Shown here: positions 50,578 through 59,224 of the stretch, piece after piece
Layout: each line of letters starts with the position of its first letter
Numbering within the stretch: the first letter of the stretch is position 1
Assembly (NCBI RefSeq): GCF_030817075.1
Contig: NZ_JAUSYU010000001.1
Span: forward strand, 930,001-994,000
Source: Arthrobacter sp. V1I9
Lineage (GTDB): Bacteria > Actinomycetota > Actinomycetes > Actinomycetales > Micrococcaceae
DNA length: 64,000 bases
Reading direction: 5' to 3'
Program-made: the position numbers and the translations under genes
The notes under the pieces: model-generated
Databases searched by the model: none
Told to the model about the DNA's origin: nothing
What the model saw: only the letters and a program-made list of their open reading frames with translations

Positions 50578-51377
50578 ACGGCGATCGGAGCCTTGATCGT
50601 GGGGTGGTGCTGGTAGCCGACCACTTCGAAGTCCTCCAGCGTGTAGTCGAAGATCGAAGCCGGCTTGCGGGTGATCTTCAGCTGCGGGTACTCGTACGGT
50701 TCGCGTTCCAGCTGTTTGAGGACCTGGTCCATGTGGTTTTCGTAGATGTGGACGTCACCGCCGGTCCAGACAAACTCGCCGGGCTCAAGTCCCACCTGCT
50801 GGGCCACCATGCAGGTGAGCAGTGCGTAGGAGGCGATGTTGAACGGCACACCCAGGAACATGTCCGCGGAGCGCTGGTACAGCTGGCAGGAGAGTTTGCC
50901 GTCCGCCACGTAGAACTGGAAGAACGCGTGGCACGGCGGCAGGGCCATGTCGTGCAGTTCCGAGACGTTCCAGGCGGAGACGATGTGCCGGCGGGAGTCC
51001 GGGTTGGACTTCAGGTTCTCAACCAGCTCGGCGATCTGGTCGATGTGGCCTCCGTCCGGGGTGGGCCAGCTGCGCCATTGGACGCCGTAGACGGGCCCCA
51101 GGTCACCATCGGCGTCAGCCCACTCGTTCCAGATGGTGACGCCCTGGTCCTGCATCCATTTCACGTTCGTTTCGCCGCGCAGGAACCACAGGAGCTCAAC
51201 TGCTACGGACTTGAAATGGACCCGCTTGGTGGTGATCAGCGGGAAACTCTTGGCCAGGTCAAAGCGCATTTGACGCCCGAAAACGCTGGTGGTTCCGGTC
51301 CCGGTGCGGTCCGACTTGTGCGTGCCGGAGGCCAGGACATCGCGCAGGAGGTCTTCATAAGGAGTTGGAATGCTCAC
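50574..51377 (-). CDS. thyA: Thymidylate synthase
   Basis: A 267-residue ThyA that methylates dUMP with methylenetetrahydrofolate. [20 protein letters not shown] starts the protein, the catalytic cysteine is in [14 protein letters not shown], and [20 protein letters not shown] with [14 protein letters not shown] complete the site. Start is GTG 51375-51377, six bases after TAGACT. First gene of thyA-folA-small membrane protein. Confidence 0.97.
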   Translation of the reverse strand: MSIPTPYEDLLRDVLASGTHKSDRTGTGTTSVFGRQMRFDLAKSFPLITTKRVHFKSVAVELLWFLRGETNVKWMQDQGVTIWNEWADADGDLGPVYGVQWRSWPTPDGGHIDQIAELVENLKSNPDSRRHIVSAWNVSELHDMALPPCHAFFQFYVADGKLSCQLYQRSADMFLGVPFNIASYALLTCMVAQQVGLEPGEFVWTGGDVHIYENHMDQVLKQLEREPYEYPQLKITRKPASIFDYTLEDFEVVGYQHHPTIKAPIAV

Positions 51378-51383
51378 CCCCCA

Positions 51384-51389
51384 AGTCTA
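51384..51389 (-). promoter_or_regulatory. Leaderless -10 hexamer of thyA
   Basis: TAGACT, six-base spacer, GTG on the minus strand. Confidence 0.55.
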
Positions 51390-51422
51390 TCGGGGTGGTT
51401 GCCGACGCTGTCACTGCAGGAG

Positions 51423-52391
51423 TCAGTCGTCGAACGGCTTGAACTGCTCCACGGCCACAATCCTGTTTTTCCCGCCGGGAGCCACATGGCACACCACCAG
51501 TTCGCCGGGGGACAGAAACGGTTCCTCGGCGGGCAGGAGGGCGCCCAGATGCGCGGGCATGTGTTTGGCCAGCTGCCCGAATACGGTGGGCAGCGCCGGC
51601 CGGTGGGTGCAGACGGCCACCGGCCGCTGCCTCTCGAGAAGGGCCTCGATGACGGCCGCTGTTTTCTTGGGGCTCCGCTCGTGCCGGTGTTCGGTAAGGG
51701 CCTCCACCAGTTTGACCTTTGCACCGGTCGCCTTTGCATAGGGCGCGACCGTGGCAACACACCGGAGCCACGGGCTGGTGACAACCCGGGGCGGCTTCCA
51801 TGCCTGGAGCAGCCGGCCCACAGCCTGTGCCTGGCGCGTTCCGGTGGCAGCGAGCGGCCGCTCGCCTTCAGCCTTGCTCCAGGACGAACGGGGCTTGGCT
51901 TTTGCGTGCCGGACCACCAGCAGGGGCCAGGTGTCCAGTTCCCCACGCTCGTGGGCGTCCCGCAGGTATTCAAGGGGTTCCACGTCGGAGGGGTTGGACA
52001 GCAGCCGGGCCGCCTTATCCGGGGCACACCACATCACGCTGTCCACCTCCTTGCCGTCCGGAACCAGCCCGGCGCCGTTGACCTTGACGGCCCAGTAATG
52101 AACGACTTTCAAGCCGCTTGCCACGTGATAGTGGATGGGGGGCAGCGGCCTGCCCAGTGCGGCGGTGAGCCCAATCTCCTCCCGCACCTCGCGGACGGCG
52201 CATTCAGGGATGGTCTCGCCGTCGTCAATCTTGCCTTTTGGCCAGGACCAGTCGTCATAACGGGGCCGATGGATCAGCAGTACTTCAAGTGCGTCCTTGT
52301 TGACGCGCCACGGCAGCGCCCCTGCAGCCGTGACGGCTACCGGTTCGCCTGGGTGGTCTGTCTGGTCTGCTACGAGTGCGTCGCTCGACAA
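51423..52391 (-). CDS. Nudix hydrolase fused to histidine phosphatase (MutT1 type)
   Basis: A 322-residue two-domain protein. Residues 15-150 are a Nudix domain with the full box GKIDDGETIPECAV-REVREEIGL; residues about 160-320 are a histidine-phosphatase domain with LLVVRHAKA. This is the architecture of mycobacterial MutT1, which cleans 8-oxo-GTP/dGTP and diadenosine polyphosphates in two steps. The start seems to be TTG 52389-52391, 11 bases after ppk, so the two genes are co-transcribed, as in Mycobacterium. Confidence 0.9.
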   Translation of the reverse strand: MSSDALVADQTDHPGEPVAVTAAGALPWRVNKDALEVLLIHRPRYDDWSWPKGKIDDGETIPECAVREVREEIGLTAALGRPLPPIHYHVASGLKVVHYWAVKVNGAGLVPDGKEVDSVMWCAPDKAARLLSNPSDVEPLEYLRDAHERGELDTWPLLVVRHAKAKPRSSWSKAEGERPLAATGTRQAQAVGRLLQAWKPPRVVTSPWLRCVATVAPYAKATGAKVKLVEALTEHRHERSPKKTAAVIEALLERQRPVAVCTHRPALPTVFGQLAKHMPAHLGALLPAEEPFLSPGELVVCHVAPGGKNRIVAVEQFKPFDD

Positions 52392-52402
52392 AACCGCAGC
52401 CC

Positions 52403-54653
52403 TTACCGTCGGCTCAGGCTACGTTGCCGCGGCCGTGAGGCCAGCAGGAAGGACTGGACGTCCTCCAGCCGCCTGCCGTCGTCGGCCAGATGGTGACGCG
52501 ACCAGTTCCCTTCGTTGTCCAGGTGCCAGCTTGCAGTTTCCGGGGCCATGTAGCGGCGCAACAGGTCCAGGACGTAGTTGATGTCATCGGGAGCGCTCAG
52601 CTGGACCAGGGCCTCAACCCGGCGGTCCAGGTTGCGGTGCATCATGTCCGCCGAGCCGATATACACCACCGGATTCCCGCCGTTCGCGAATGCGAACACG
52701 CGGGAGTGCTCCAGGAACCGGCCCAGGACCGAACGGACGGTGATGTTGTCGCTGAGCCCGGGCACCGCCGGGCGCAGCGAGCAGATACCGCGGACGATAA
52801 CATCCACCTTCACCCCGGCCTGGGACGCACGGTAGAGCGAGTCGATGATGGCTTCGTCCACCATGGAGTTGACCTTGATCTGGACCCGGGCCGGCAGCCC
52901 GGCCCGGGCGTTCCGGATCTCGGTTTCGATCCGGTCGATCAGCCCGGAACGCACCGAACGCGGAGCGACCAGAAGCCTCTTGAAGGTTGACTTGGGAGCG
53001 TAGCCGGAGAGCTGGTTGAAAAGCTTAGAGAGGTCCTCGCCCACCTGGTCGTTGGCCGTAAGCAGGCCCAGATCCTCGTAGTACCGGGCGGTGCGGGGGT
53101 GGTAGTTGCCCGTGCCGATGTGACAGTACCGCCGCAGCCCGTCCACTTCCTGGCGCACCACCAGCGAGAGCTTGCAGTGCGTCTTCAGGCCCACGATGCC
53201 GTACACCACGTGCACGCCGGCCTGTTCAAGCTTGCGGGCCCAGGAGATGTTCGCCTGCTCATCAAACCTGGCCTTGATCTCCACCAGGGCCAGGACCTGT
53301 TTGCCTGCCTCGGCGGCATCAATGAGGGCGTCCACAATGGGGGAGTCGCCCGAGGTGCGGTACAGGGTCTGTTTGATGGCCTGGACCTTGGGGTCCGCCG
53401 CCGCCTGCTCCAGGAAGGCCTGCACCGAAGTCGAAAACGAGTCGTACGGGTGGTGGAGCAGGATGTCGCGGCGGCGCATCGCGGCGAAGACGTTGGCGGG
53501 CCTTGGAGGTCTCGGACTCGTTCAGGTACCGGGAGGTATGGGGAACGTGCTTGGGGTAATGGAGGTCGGCGCGGTCGATGCCGGCAATGACTGAAAGGCC
53601 CCGGAGGTCCAGCGGGGCCGGGACCGAGTAGACCTCGGATTCCTCAACGCCCAGTTCGCGGATCAGTAGCGCGCGGATGTTCGGGTTGATGTCGTTGGTC
53701 ACCTCGAGCCGGACGGGCGGGCCGAAGCGGCGGCGCAGCAGTTCCTTTTCGAGCGCCTGCAGCAGGTTCTCGGCGTCGTCCTCTTCAACCTCCACGTCCT
53801 CGTTCCTGGTGACCCGGAAGGTGTGGTGCTCGAGGACCTCCATCCCGGCAAACAATTTGTCCAGGTGGACGGCGATGACTTCCTCAAGCGCAATGAAGCG
53901 GGCCACGCGGCCTGCCACCGCGCCGGCACGCGGGCCGTCGATGGAGATGAGCCGCGGCAGCTGGTCCGGCACCTTGACACGCGCGAACAGTTCCTTGTCG
54001 CTGACGGGGTTCCGCACCACTACGGCCAGGTTCAGGGACAGGCCCGAAATGTAGGGGAATGGATGTGCCGGGTCCACCGCCAGGGGCGTCAGGATGGGAA
54101 ACACCTTTTCGGCGAACATCTGGCTGAGCTGCTGCTTGGCAGCATCATCCAGTTCGTCCCAGTGCATCAGGTGGATGTGCTCGTAAGCCAGGGCCGGGCG
54201 AATCTGTTCCGCGAAGACCTGTGCGTGGCGCTGCTGGAGCCGGTGGGCTTCCTCACCGATTTTTTCCAGCACTTCCACCGGGCTCAGGCCTGCAGGGGAG
54301 GGAACAGCCAGTCCGGTAGCAATGCGCCGCTTCAGGCCGGCCACGCGGACCATAAAGAACTCGTCCAGGTTGGACGCGAAAATGGAGAGGAAGCTGACCC
54401 GTTCCAGCAGGTGCAGGGAAGCGTCTTCGGCAAGTTCCAGGACCCTGGAGTTGAAGCTGAGCCAGCTCAGTTCCCGGTCAAGAAAGCGGTCCGGCCGGAT
54501 GTCGCCCTCGGGTTCCAGGTTGGGCGCGAAGTCCGGGATGTCAATCCGGTCCTGTGTGGCCCGCGACGCCGGAACCTCCGAGGAGCCAAATCGGGCGCGC
54601 ACGGGGACTGGAGTCTCTTGGGACGTGGCTGCTCCGGAAGGTTCCGGGTTCAT
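52403..54653 (-). pseudogene. ppk: Polyphosphate kinase, single frameshift
   Basis: A roughly 750-residue enzyme that builds polyphosphate from ATP. The first frame runs from ATG 54651-54653 (AAAGGAG before it) through [17 protein letters not shown] and [18 protein letters not shown] to [11 protein letters not shown]; the second resumes at [21 protein letters not shown] and contains the phosphohistidine region ([25 protein letters not shown]) and [14 protein letters not shown]. Removing one C of CC at 53501-53502 (a G on the coding strand) restores [10 protein letters not shown]. Probable sequence error since the gene is otherwise intact. Confidence 0.94.
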
Positions 54654-54783
54654 GGCATCTCCTTTACCTGGCGCTTTGATGCGGCCGTATCCGGCCTGCG
54701 CGGTTCTGTTTCAACCTTACAAGCAATCACTAGCCAGGGGCCGTGGATTTCGCGCCGCGGGGCCCTTGCGTCAGGGGTTTGGA

Positions 54784-55749
54784 CTAACCCGCCGCCGGGC
54801 CGTACATCACATCCATGTCCCAGCGCGTGAAGCCCAGCCGCCGGTACAGGGCGACCGCGGGTGCGTTGTCGGCGTCGACGTACAGCATGACTGCGTGCAG
54901 CCCCAGGCCCTGCAGGTACTTAATGCCTGCCACCGTGAGGGCTTTGCCCAGGCCCGACCCCTGGGCTTCCGGGGTCACGCCCACCACATAGATTTCACCG
55001 ATCGCGGGGTGGGAGCCGTGACTGGGGTGCACCTTGGTCCAGTGGTAGCCGAGCAGCCGGCCGTTCCCGTTGACAGCAAGGAGGAAGCCTGCGGGGTCAA
55101 ACCATTCCTCAGCCATACGGGCGTCGAGGTCCGCGCGGGTGAGGCTGCCCTGCTCGGGGTGGTGGGAAAACGCTGCACGGTTGGCAGCCAGCCAGCCGTC
55201 CTCATCCTGGCCGGGCACAAACGCCCGGATGTGAACTCCGTCCGGAAGGACGACGTCGGGAAGGTCCGCCGCCGTCGTCATCCGCATTTTCCACAGCTCG
55301 CGCACGGGAACATAGCCGTAGCGGGCGGCAAGATCCGCGGCTGCCTCATGGTTGCCGTGCGACCATGCTTTCAGTCCCTGGAGCCCCCGCTTGTCCTGGA
55401 GGGCGCCCACGAGGCGGTCGGCGACACCCTGGTTGCGGTAGCTGGGATGCACGGCGATTTCGACCACGCCGCTGCCGTCCGCTTCTTCGACCACCGCCGC
55501 GAACCCTGCAAGGTCCTGGCCGGAGGAGGGATCAGAGTCCTCGTCCGGGGCATACAGGGCAAGGGTGAGCACCTGGTGTTCCGCGGAATCGCCGGCGCGC
55601 ATGCTGATGAGGGTCTGCTCCGATATGGAGGGGTTGCCGTCAGACTCTTCCGCTGCAGCCAGCAGATTGCCGCAGTCATTCAGGAGCTGCCGGTCAACAC
55701 CGCCTTGAACAACTTGGACGGGCCACTTCTCAGGGTGCGCTGGAGTCAT
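54784..55749 (-). CDS. mshD: Mycothiol synthase
   Basis: A 321-residue protein made of two GNAT domains. The N-terminal one has VVEIAVHPSYRNQGVADRLV; the C-terminal one, the active acetyltransferase, has GEIYVVGVTPEAQGSGLGKALT and NAPAVALYRRLGF. It acetylates Cys-GlcN-Ins, the last step in making mycothiol, the main thiol of Actinobacteria. Next to glnR as in Mycobacterium. Leaderless TAGCCT precedes the ATG. Confidence 0.94.
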   Translation of the reverse strand: MTPAHPEKWPVQVVQGGVDRQLLNDCGNLLAAAEESDGNPSISEQTLISMRAGDSAEHQVLTLALYAPDEDSDPSSGQDLAGFAAVVEEADGSGVVEIAVHPSYRNQGVADRLVGALQDKRGLQGLKAWSHGNHEAAADLAARYGYVPVRELWKMRMTTAADLPDVVLPDGVHIRAFVPGQDEDGWLAANRAAFSHHPEQGSLTRADLDARMAEEWFDPAGFLLAVNGNGRLLGYHWTKVHPSHGSHPAIGEIYVVGVTPEAQGSGLGKALTVAGIKYLQGLGLHAVMLYVDADNAPAVALYRRLGFTRWDMDVMYGPAAG

Positions 55750-55755
55750 GAGGCA

Positions 55756-55761
55756 AGGCTA
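55756..55761 (-). promoter_or_regulatory. Leaderless -10 hexamer of mshD
   Basis: TAGCCT, six-base spacer, ATG on the minus strand. Confidence 0.5.
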
Positions 55762-55799
55762 TACGGGATCATCGGATACCGGACCGCGGTCAGCCCGGC

Positions 55800-56498
55800 T
55801 CAGGCTTCCGTCAGCTCGTCTTCCTGCTGCCGCACCAGGGTGAGCCGGTAGCCAACGTTGCGGACAGTGCTGATGAGGTTTTCGTGGTCGGCGCCGAGTT
55901 TGGCGCGCAGCCGCCGGACGTGGACGTCCACGGTACGGGTGCCCCCGTAGTAGTCGTAGCCCCACACTTCGGTGAGCAACTGCTGGCGGGTGAACACACG
56001 GCCGGGGTGCTGTGCCAGGTACTTCAGGAGCTCGAATTCCTTGAACGTCAGGTTCAGGGGTGCCCCGTTCACACGGGCGGTGTAGCTCGCCTCATCGATG
56101 ACGACGCCTGCGGCGCGGATTTCGGACGGCGTGTCCTCCTGCTCGGGGACGGCCCGGGCGACGGACAGCCGGATACGGGCCTCCACCTCGGCGGGGCCGG
56201 CAGATTCGAGCACGATGTCGTCCACGGCCCAGGCGGAGGAGACAGCGGCCATGCCGCCTTCGGTGAGGATCAGCACCAGCGGGGCGCTCAGGCCGGTGGC
56301 CTTGAGGAGCTGGGTGAGGGAACGGGCCCCCACCAAGTCCTTGCGGGCGTCCAGCAGCACGATGTCGCAGGGGTCCGTCTCCAGCAGGGCGGTGGGCTCG
56401 GCAGGGAGGATGTGGACCCGGTGGTTCAGCAATTCCAAGGCAGGCAGGATGTCCACCGAAGAACCGGTGCTGTTCGTCAATAACAGGATGTGCGACAT
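55800..56498 (-). CDS. glnR: OmpR-type response regulator, GlnR-like orphan
   Basis: A 232-residue regulator. The receiver (residues 1-115) keeps an aspartate in [11 protein letters not shown] but has [10 protein letters not shown] where the acidic pair should be and no lysine near residue 100, as in the atypical receivers of actinobacterial GlnR, which need no kinase. The winged helix [53 protein letters not shown] is a standard OmpR DNA-binding domain. No kinase gene is adjacent and mshD follows, matching Mycobacterium glnR-mshD. AGGAGG-like GGAGGAA precedes the ATG. Probably controls nitrogen genes elsewhere. Confidence 0.88.
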   Translation of the reverse strand: MSHILLLTNSTGSSVDILPALELLNHRVHILPAEPTALLETDPCDIVLLDARKDLVGARSLTQLLKATGLSAPLVLILTEGGMAAVSSAWAVDDIVLESAGPAEVEARIRLSVARAVPEQEDTPSEIRAAGVVIDEASYTARVNGAPLNLTFKEFELLKYLAQHPGRVFTRQQLLTEVWGYDYYGGTRTVDVHVRRLRAKLGADHENLISTVRNVGYRLTLVRQQEDELTEA

Positions 56499-56834
56499 TG
56501 TTCCTCCAAGGGCCGTCCGCGCATCGTTGGGCGACTGAACCGGATTCTCACCGGCCGGTACTGGCTCCCTGCCCCGGTTTGGGACTCCGCCGACGGCAGG
56601 AGTCCGGCCACTTCAGCAGGGAACTTAGCTGAGCTCCGAGTATACCCGGCGGCCCCTAAGCTGGCACTGGTCCGGTCCTGATCGAGGGACGTTTTGCGAC
56701 ATAAGCCGTTCACATAAGGCAGGATTGTGGCAGGGCCTGATGCCCTGCCACTGAGGGCGGACCGCCTTCCAAGGTCAACGCAGGATGGGATGCAGCGCAG
56801 TGAGTGCACAGACTAAGCCCCGGCCGGGATCCGT
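56499..56834. other. 336-bp divergent intergenic region
   Basis: Between glnR and a plus-strand membrane protein. A perfect 9-bp hairpin TGGCAGGGC/GCCCTGCCA (56728-56750) is the only clear structure. The promoter of glnR must lie in the left part, but I cannot pick the hexamers with confidence. Confidence 0.45.
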
Positions 56835-57602
56835 ATGACTGCGGACCTGCAGGCGCCGGTCCGCTCCCTGGGCTCGTGGACCATCGGCGTGGTGGGCATC
56901 GCCGGACTGGCTGCGATCATCGCCGGGGTATACACCTCCCGCGAGGCCCTCGTCGCTGTTGCCGTGGCCAGCGCGGCCGCGGTGGGCATCGGCTGGCCCC
57001 ATTTCCTCCGGATTCCCGCCAAAAAGACACTCGCGGCGGTGATTGCCCTCGCCGGAGCCGGCTCGGCGCTCGCCGCCGCGTACGCGCCCGCTCCGGGCTA
57101 CCTGGACTGGACACCGCCCTTCATCGCCCTGGGAATCATGGCTGTCTTTGTGGTGCAGCTGATCCGCGGAACGGGGCAGGCCCAGCGGCTGGAGTCGACG
57201 CTTGGCTGCTCGGTGGGAGTGCTGCTGGCCTGCCTCGGGGCGGGCTGGATCGCCGGCGCCCGGTTCAACGGGGTAAGGGAGATGCTGCTGGTGGCAGCCA
57301 TCAGCGCGGCAGTCGCCCTGATGGCCTGCCTGATCCGGTGGCCGGACAGCATCATCGCGCCCCTGGGCATCATCCTCGCCGGACTTGCCGGTCCGCTCGC
57401 AGGGCTGGTCCTCTCCGACATCGCCGTCCTGCCGGCGGCCATCTTTGGTGTTATGGTGGGCGCGGTCCTGGTCAGTTTCCGCCGGCTCGTAACGCTCCGC
57501 GGTGCACCGCTTAATGTTCCTGCTGCCCTTAGCATGGGGCTGGCGCCCGTCTCCGCGGTGGGTTCCCTGGCTTACTTCATAGACAAACTACTCATCTACT
57601 GA
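56835..57602 (+). CDS. Hypothetical polytopic membrane protein
   Basis: A 255-residue protein with about eight hydrophobic helices and a short basic loop HFLRIPAKKTL near residue 60. I do not recognise the family. It is divergent from glnR and 17 bases ahead of a 37-residue membrane protein, which may be functionally linked. The start is uncertain because no ribosome-binding site is seen before the ATG at 56835. Confidence 0.75.
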   Translation: MTADLQAPVRSLGSWTIGVVGIAGLAAIIAGVYTSREALVAVAVASAAAVGIGWPHFLRIPAKKTLAAVIALAGAGSALAAAYAPAPGYLDWTPPFIALGIMAVFVVQLIRGTGQAQRLESTLGCSVGVLLACLGAGWIAGARFNGVREMLLVAAISAAVALMACLIRWPDSIIAPLGIILAGLAGPLAGLVLSDIAVLPAAIFGVMVGAVLVSFRRLVTLRGAPLNVPAALSMGLAPVSAVGSLAYFIDKLLIY

Positions 57603-57607
57603 CGGGT

Positions 57608-57613
57608 TAGGAT
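57608..57613 (+). promoter_or_regulatory. Leaderless -10 hexamer of the 37-residue protein gene
   Basis: TAGGAT, six-base spacer, ATG at 57620. Confidence 0.5.
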
Positions 57614-57619
57614 GGCATC

Positions 57620-57733
57620 ATGTCCGTACTTGCTTTTGAAATCTTCTTCCTTGTCCTGCTCGGCATCGCCAGCCTGTCCATGGCGTGGTTTGCCGGCTTT
57701 GTGGTGTACCGCCTGTTCAAAGGCCAGAAGTAG
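57620..57733 (+). CDS. 37-residue single-helix membrane protein
   Basis: MSVLAFEIFFLVLLGIASL begins one long hydrophobic helix that ends AGFVVYRLFKGQK, with a basic cytoplasmic tail. The frame has a leaderless TAGGAT (which could also act as a weak ribosome-binding site) exactly placed before its ATG and stops at TAG 57731-57733. It lies between two membrane/haem protein genes. Such mini-proteins often tune a larger membrane partner; that is inference. Confidence 0.65.
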   Translation: MSVLAFEIFFLVLLGIASLSMAWFAGFVVYRLFKGQK

Positions 57734-57771
57734 ACCCTTTCCGGAGCTAGCAGTTTCCCGAGGTATTTGCT

Positions 57772-58380
57772 GTGCCGATTGAGATTCCCACAGACCTGAC
57801 CCCAGAACTTGTCCCGCTTTCCTGGCTCATTGGTGAGTGGGAGGGCCGCGGCCGTTTGGGCTCCGGGGACGAGGACTCGGAACACTTCCTGCAGCACGTG
57901 TCCTTCACCCACAACGGGCTGGCTTACCTCCAGTACCGTGCGGAGAGCTGGTTGACGGACGACGACGGCACGCGCCTGCGGCCCCTGACCGTCGAGACCG
58001 GCTTTTGGGCACTGGAGCGCAAGCAGCTCGATGCCGACGGCGGCCCCGGCCTGATCCCGGCGGACATCGTTCCTGCGCTGAAGAGTGCCGATGAGGTGGA
58101 AGCCCTCCGCAACAGCGAGGGCGGCTTCGACATCTCCGTGTCCATCTCGCATCCGGGCGGGATCTCCGAGCTGTACTACGGGCAGATCAAGGGGCCCCAG
58201 ATCCAGCTGACCACGGATATGGTGATGCGTGGGAGCCACTCCAAGGACTACAGCGCCGCCACGCGCATCTTCGGCCTGGTGGATGGGAACCTGCTGTGGC
58301 GATGGGACGTCGCCGTAGGCGGCAAGGAGGGCAAGGGACTGGAAGCCCACGCCTCCGCCTTCCTCAAAAAAGTCTCTTGA
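57772..58380 (+). CDS. Nitrobindin-like haem/fatty-acid-binding-fold protein (FABP family)
   Basis: A 202-residue ten-stranded barrel protein. PLSWLIGEWEGRGRL is the GxWxGxG start of nitrobindins (DUF1794), and GLEAHASAFLKKVS at the end holds the histidine that ligates haem. Nitrobindins bind nitric oxide and isomerise peroxynitrite. GTG start at 57772 with GAGG before. A 50-residue insert after strand six is longer than in plant nitrobindins. Confidence 0.88.
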   Translation: MPIEIPTDLTPELVPLSWLIGEWEGRGRLGSGDEDSEHFLQHVSFTHNGLAYLQYRAESWLTDDDGTRLRPLTVETGFWALERKQLDADGGPGLIPADIVPALKSADEVEALRNSEGGFDISVSISHPGGISELYYGQIKGPQIQLTTDMVMRGSHSKDYSAATRIFGLVDGNLLWRWDVAVGGKEGKGLEAHASAFLKKVS

Positions 58381-58420
58381 CCGTCCGCGGTCCGGAGGAA
58401 ATGAAAGCGGGTGGTGGCAC

Positions 58421-59161
58421 ATGGAAGATCCGCAGAGCGTACCTGCCTCCGGGAACCGCCGGGACTACAGCGATCTGAAAGCTGTTTTCTTCAACGGAAC
58501 CCTGAAAAGATCGCCCCAGACGTCCAACACGGACGGGCTGATCAACATCAGCCGGCTCATCATGGAAAAGCAGGGTGTCAGCACCAGGGTGATCCGCACC
58601 GTGGACCACGATATCGCCAGCGGCGTCTACCCGGACATGACCGAGTACGGCTGGCCCACTGACGCATGGCCTGAGCTCTACCCGGCAGTGGAGGACGCGG
58701 ACGTCCTGGTGGTGGCCGGGCCCATCTGGCTGGGAGACAACTCCTCGCAGACCAAGAAGCTGATAGAGCGGCTGTATGCCCACTCCGGCGAACTCAACAG
58801 CAAAGGCCAGTGGGTCTTCTACCCCAAAGTGGGCGGCTGCCTGATCACCGGCAACGAGGACGGCATCAAACACTGCTCCATGAACGTCCTTTACAGCCTC
58901 CAGCACATCGGCTTCAGCATCCCGCCCCAGGCGGACGCAGGCTGGATCGGTCCGGTGGGCCCGGGCCCCAGCTATCTGGACGAGGGCTCCGGCGGGCCCG
59001 AAAGCGACTTCACCAACCGAAACACCACCTTCATGACCTGGAACCTCCTGCACCTTGCCCGGATCCTCAAGGACGCCGGCGGTTACCCGGCCCACGGCAA
59101 CCTTCCGCAGGAGTGGGCGGCAGGAACGCGTTTCGATTTCGAAAACCCGGAGTACCGCTAG
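58421..59161 (+). CDS. Flavodoxin-fold NAD(P)H-dependent oxidoreductase
   Basis: A 246-residue protein. LKAVFFNGTLKRSPQTSNTDGL is the FMN-phosphate loop, VVAGPIWLGDNSSQTKKLIERL the second FMN loop, and GGCLITGNEDGIKHC the third strand, as in WrbA/NADPH-dependent FMN reductases. It lies 40 bases after nitrobindin and before ygfZ, so a common redox theme (nitric oxide, FeS) is possible but unproven. Confidence 0.88.
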   Translation: MEDPQSVPASGNRRDYSDLKAVFFNGTLKRSPQTSNTDGLINISRLIMEKQGVSTRVIRTVDHDIASGVYPDMTEYGWPTDAWPELYPAVEDADVLVVAGPIWLGDNSSQTKKLIERLYAHSGELNSKGQWVFYPKVGGCLITGNEDGIKHCSMNVLYSLQHIGFSIPPQADAGWIGPVGPGPSYLDEGSGGPESDFTNRNTTFMTWNLLHLARILKDAGGYPAHGNLPQEWAAGTRFDFENPEYR

Positions 59162-59224
59162 CCCCTGCGGTGGTTGAGCTGTCGAAACCGGAATACACAC
59201 TGACCTTAGGACGTTGCCCCCAGT

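Noticed and set aside
50604..52496. A 630-codon plus-strand frame across thyA and MutT1
   Set aside because: Antisense of well-conserved enzymes; no domain and no start signal.
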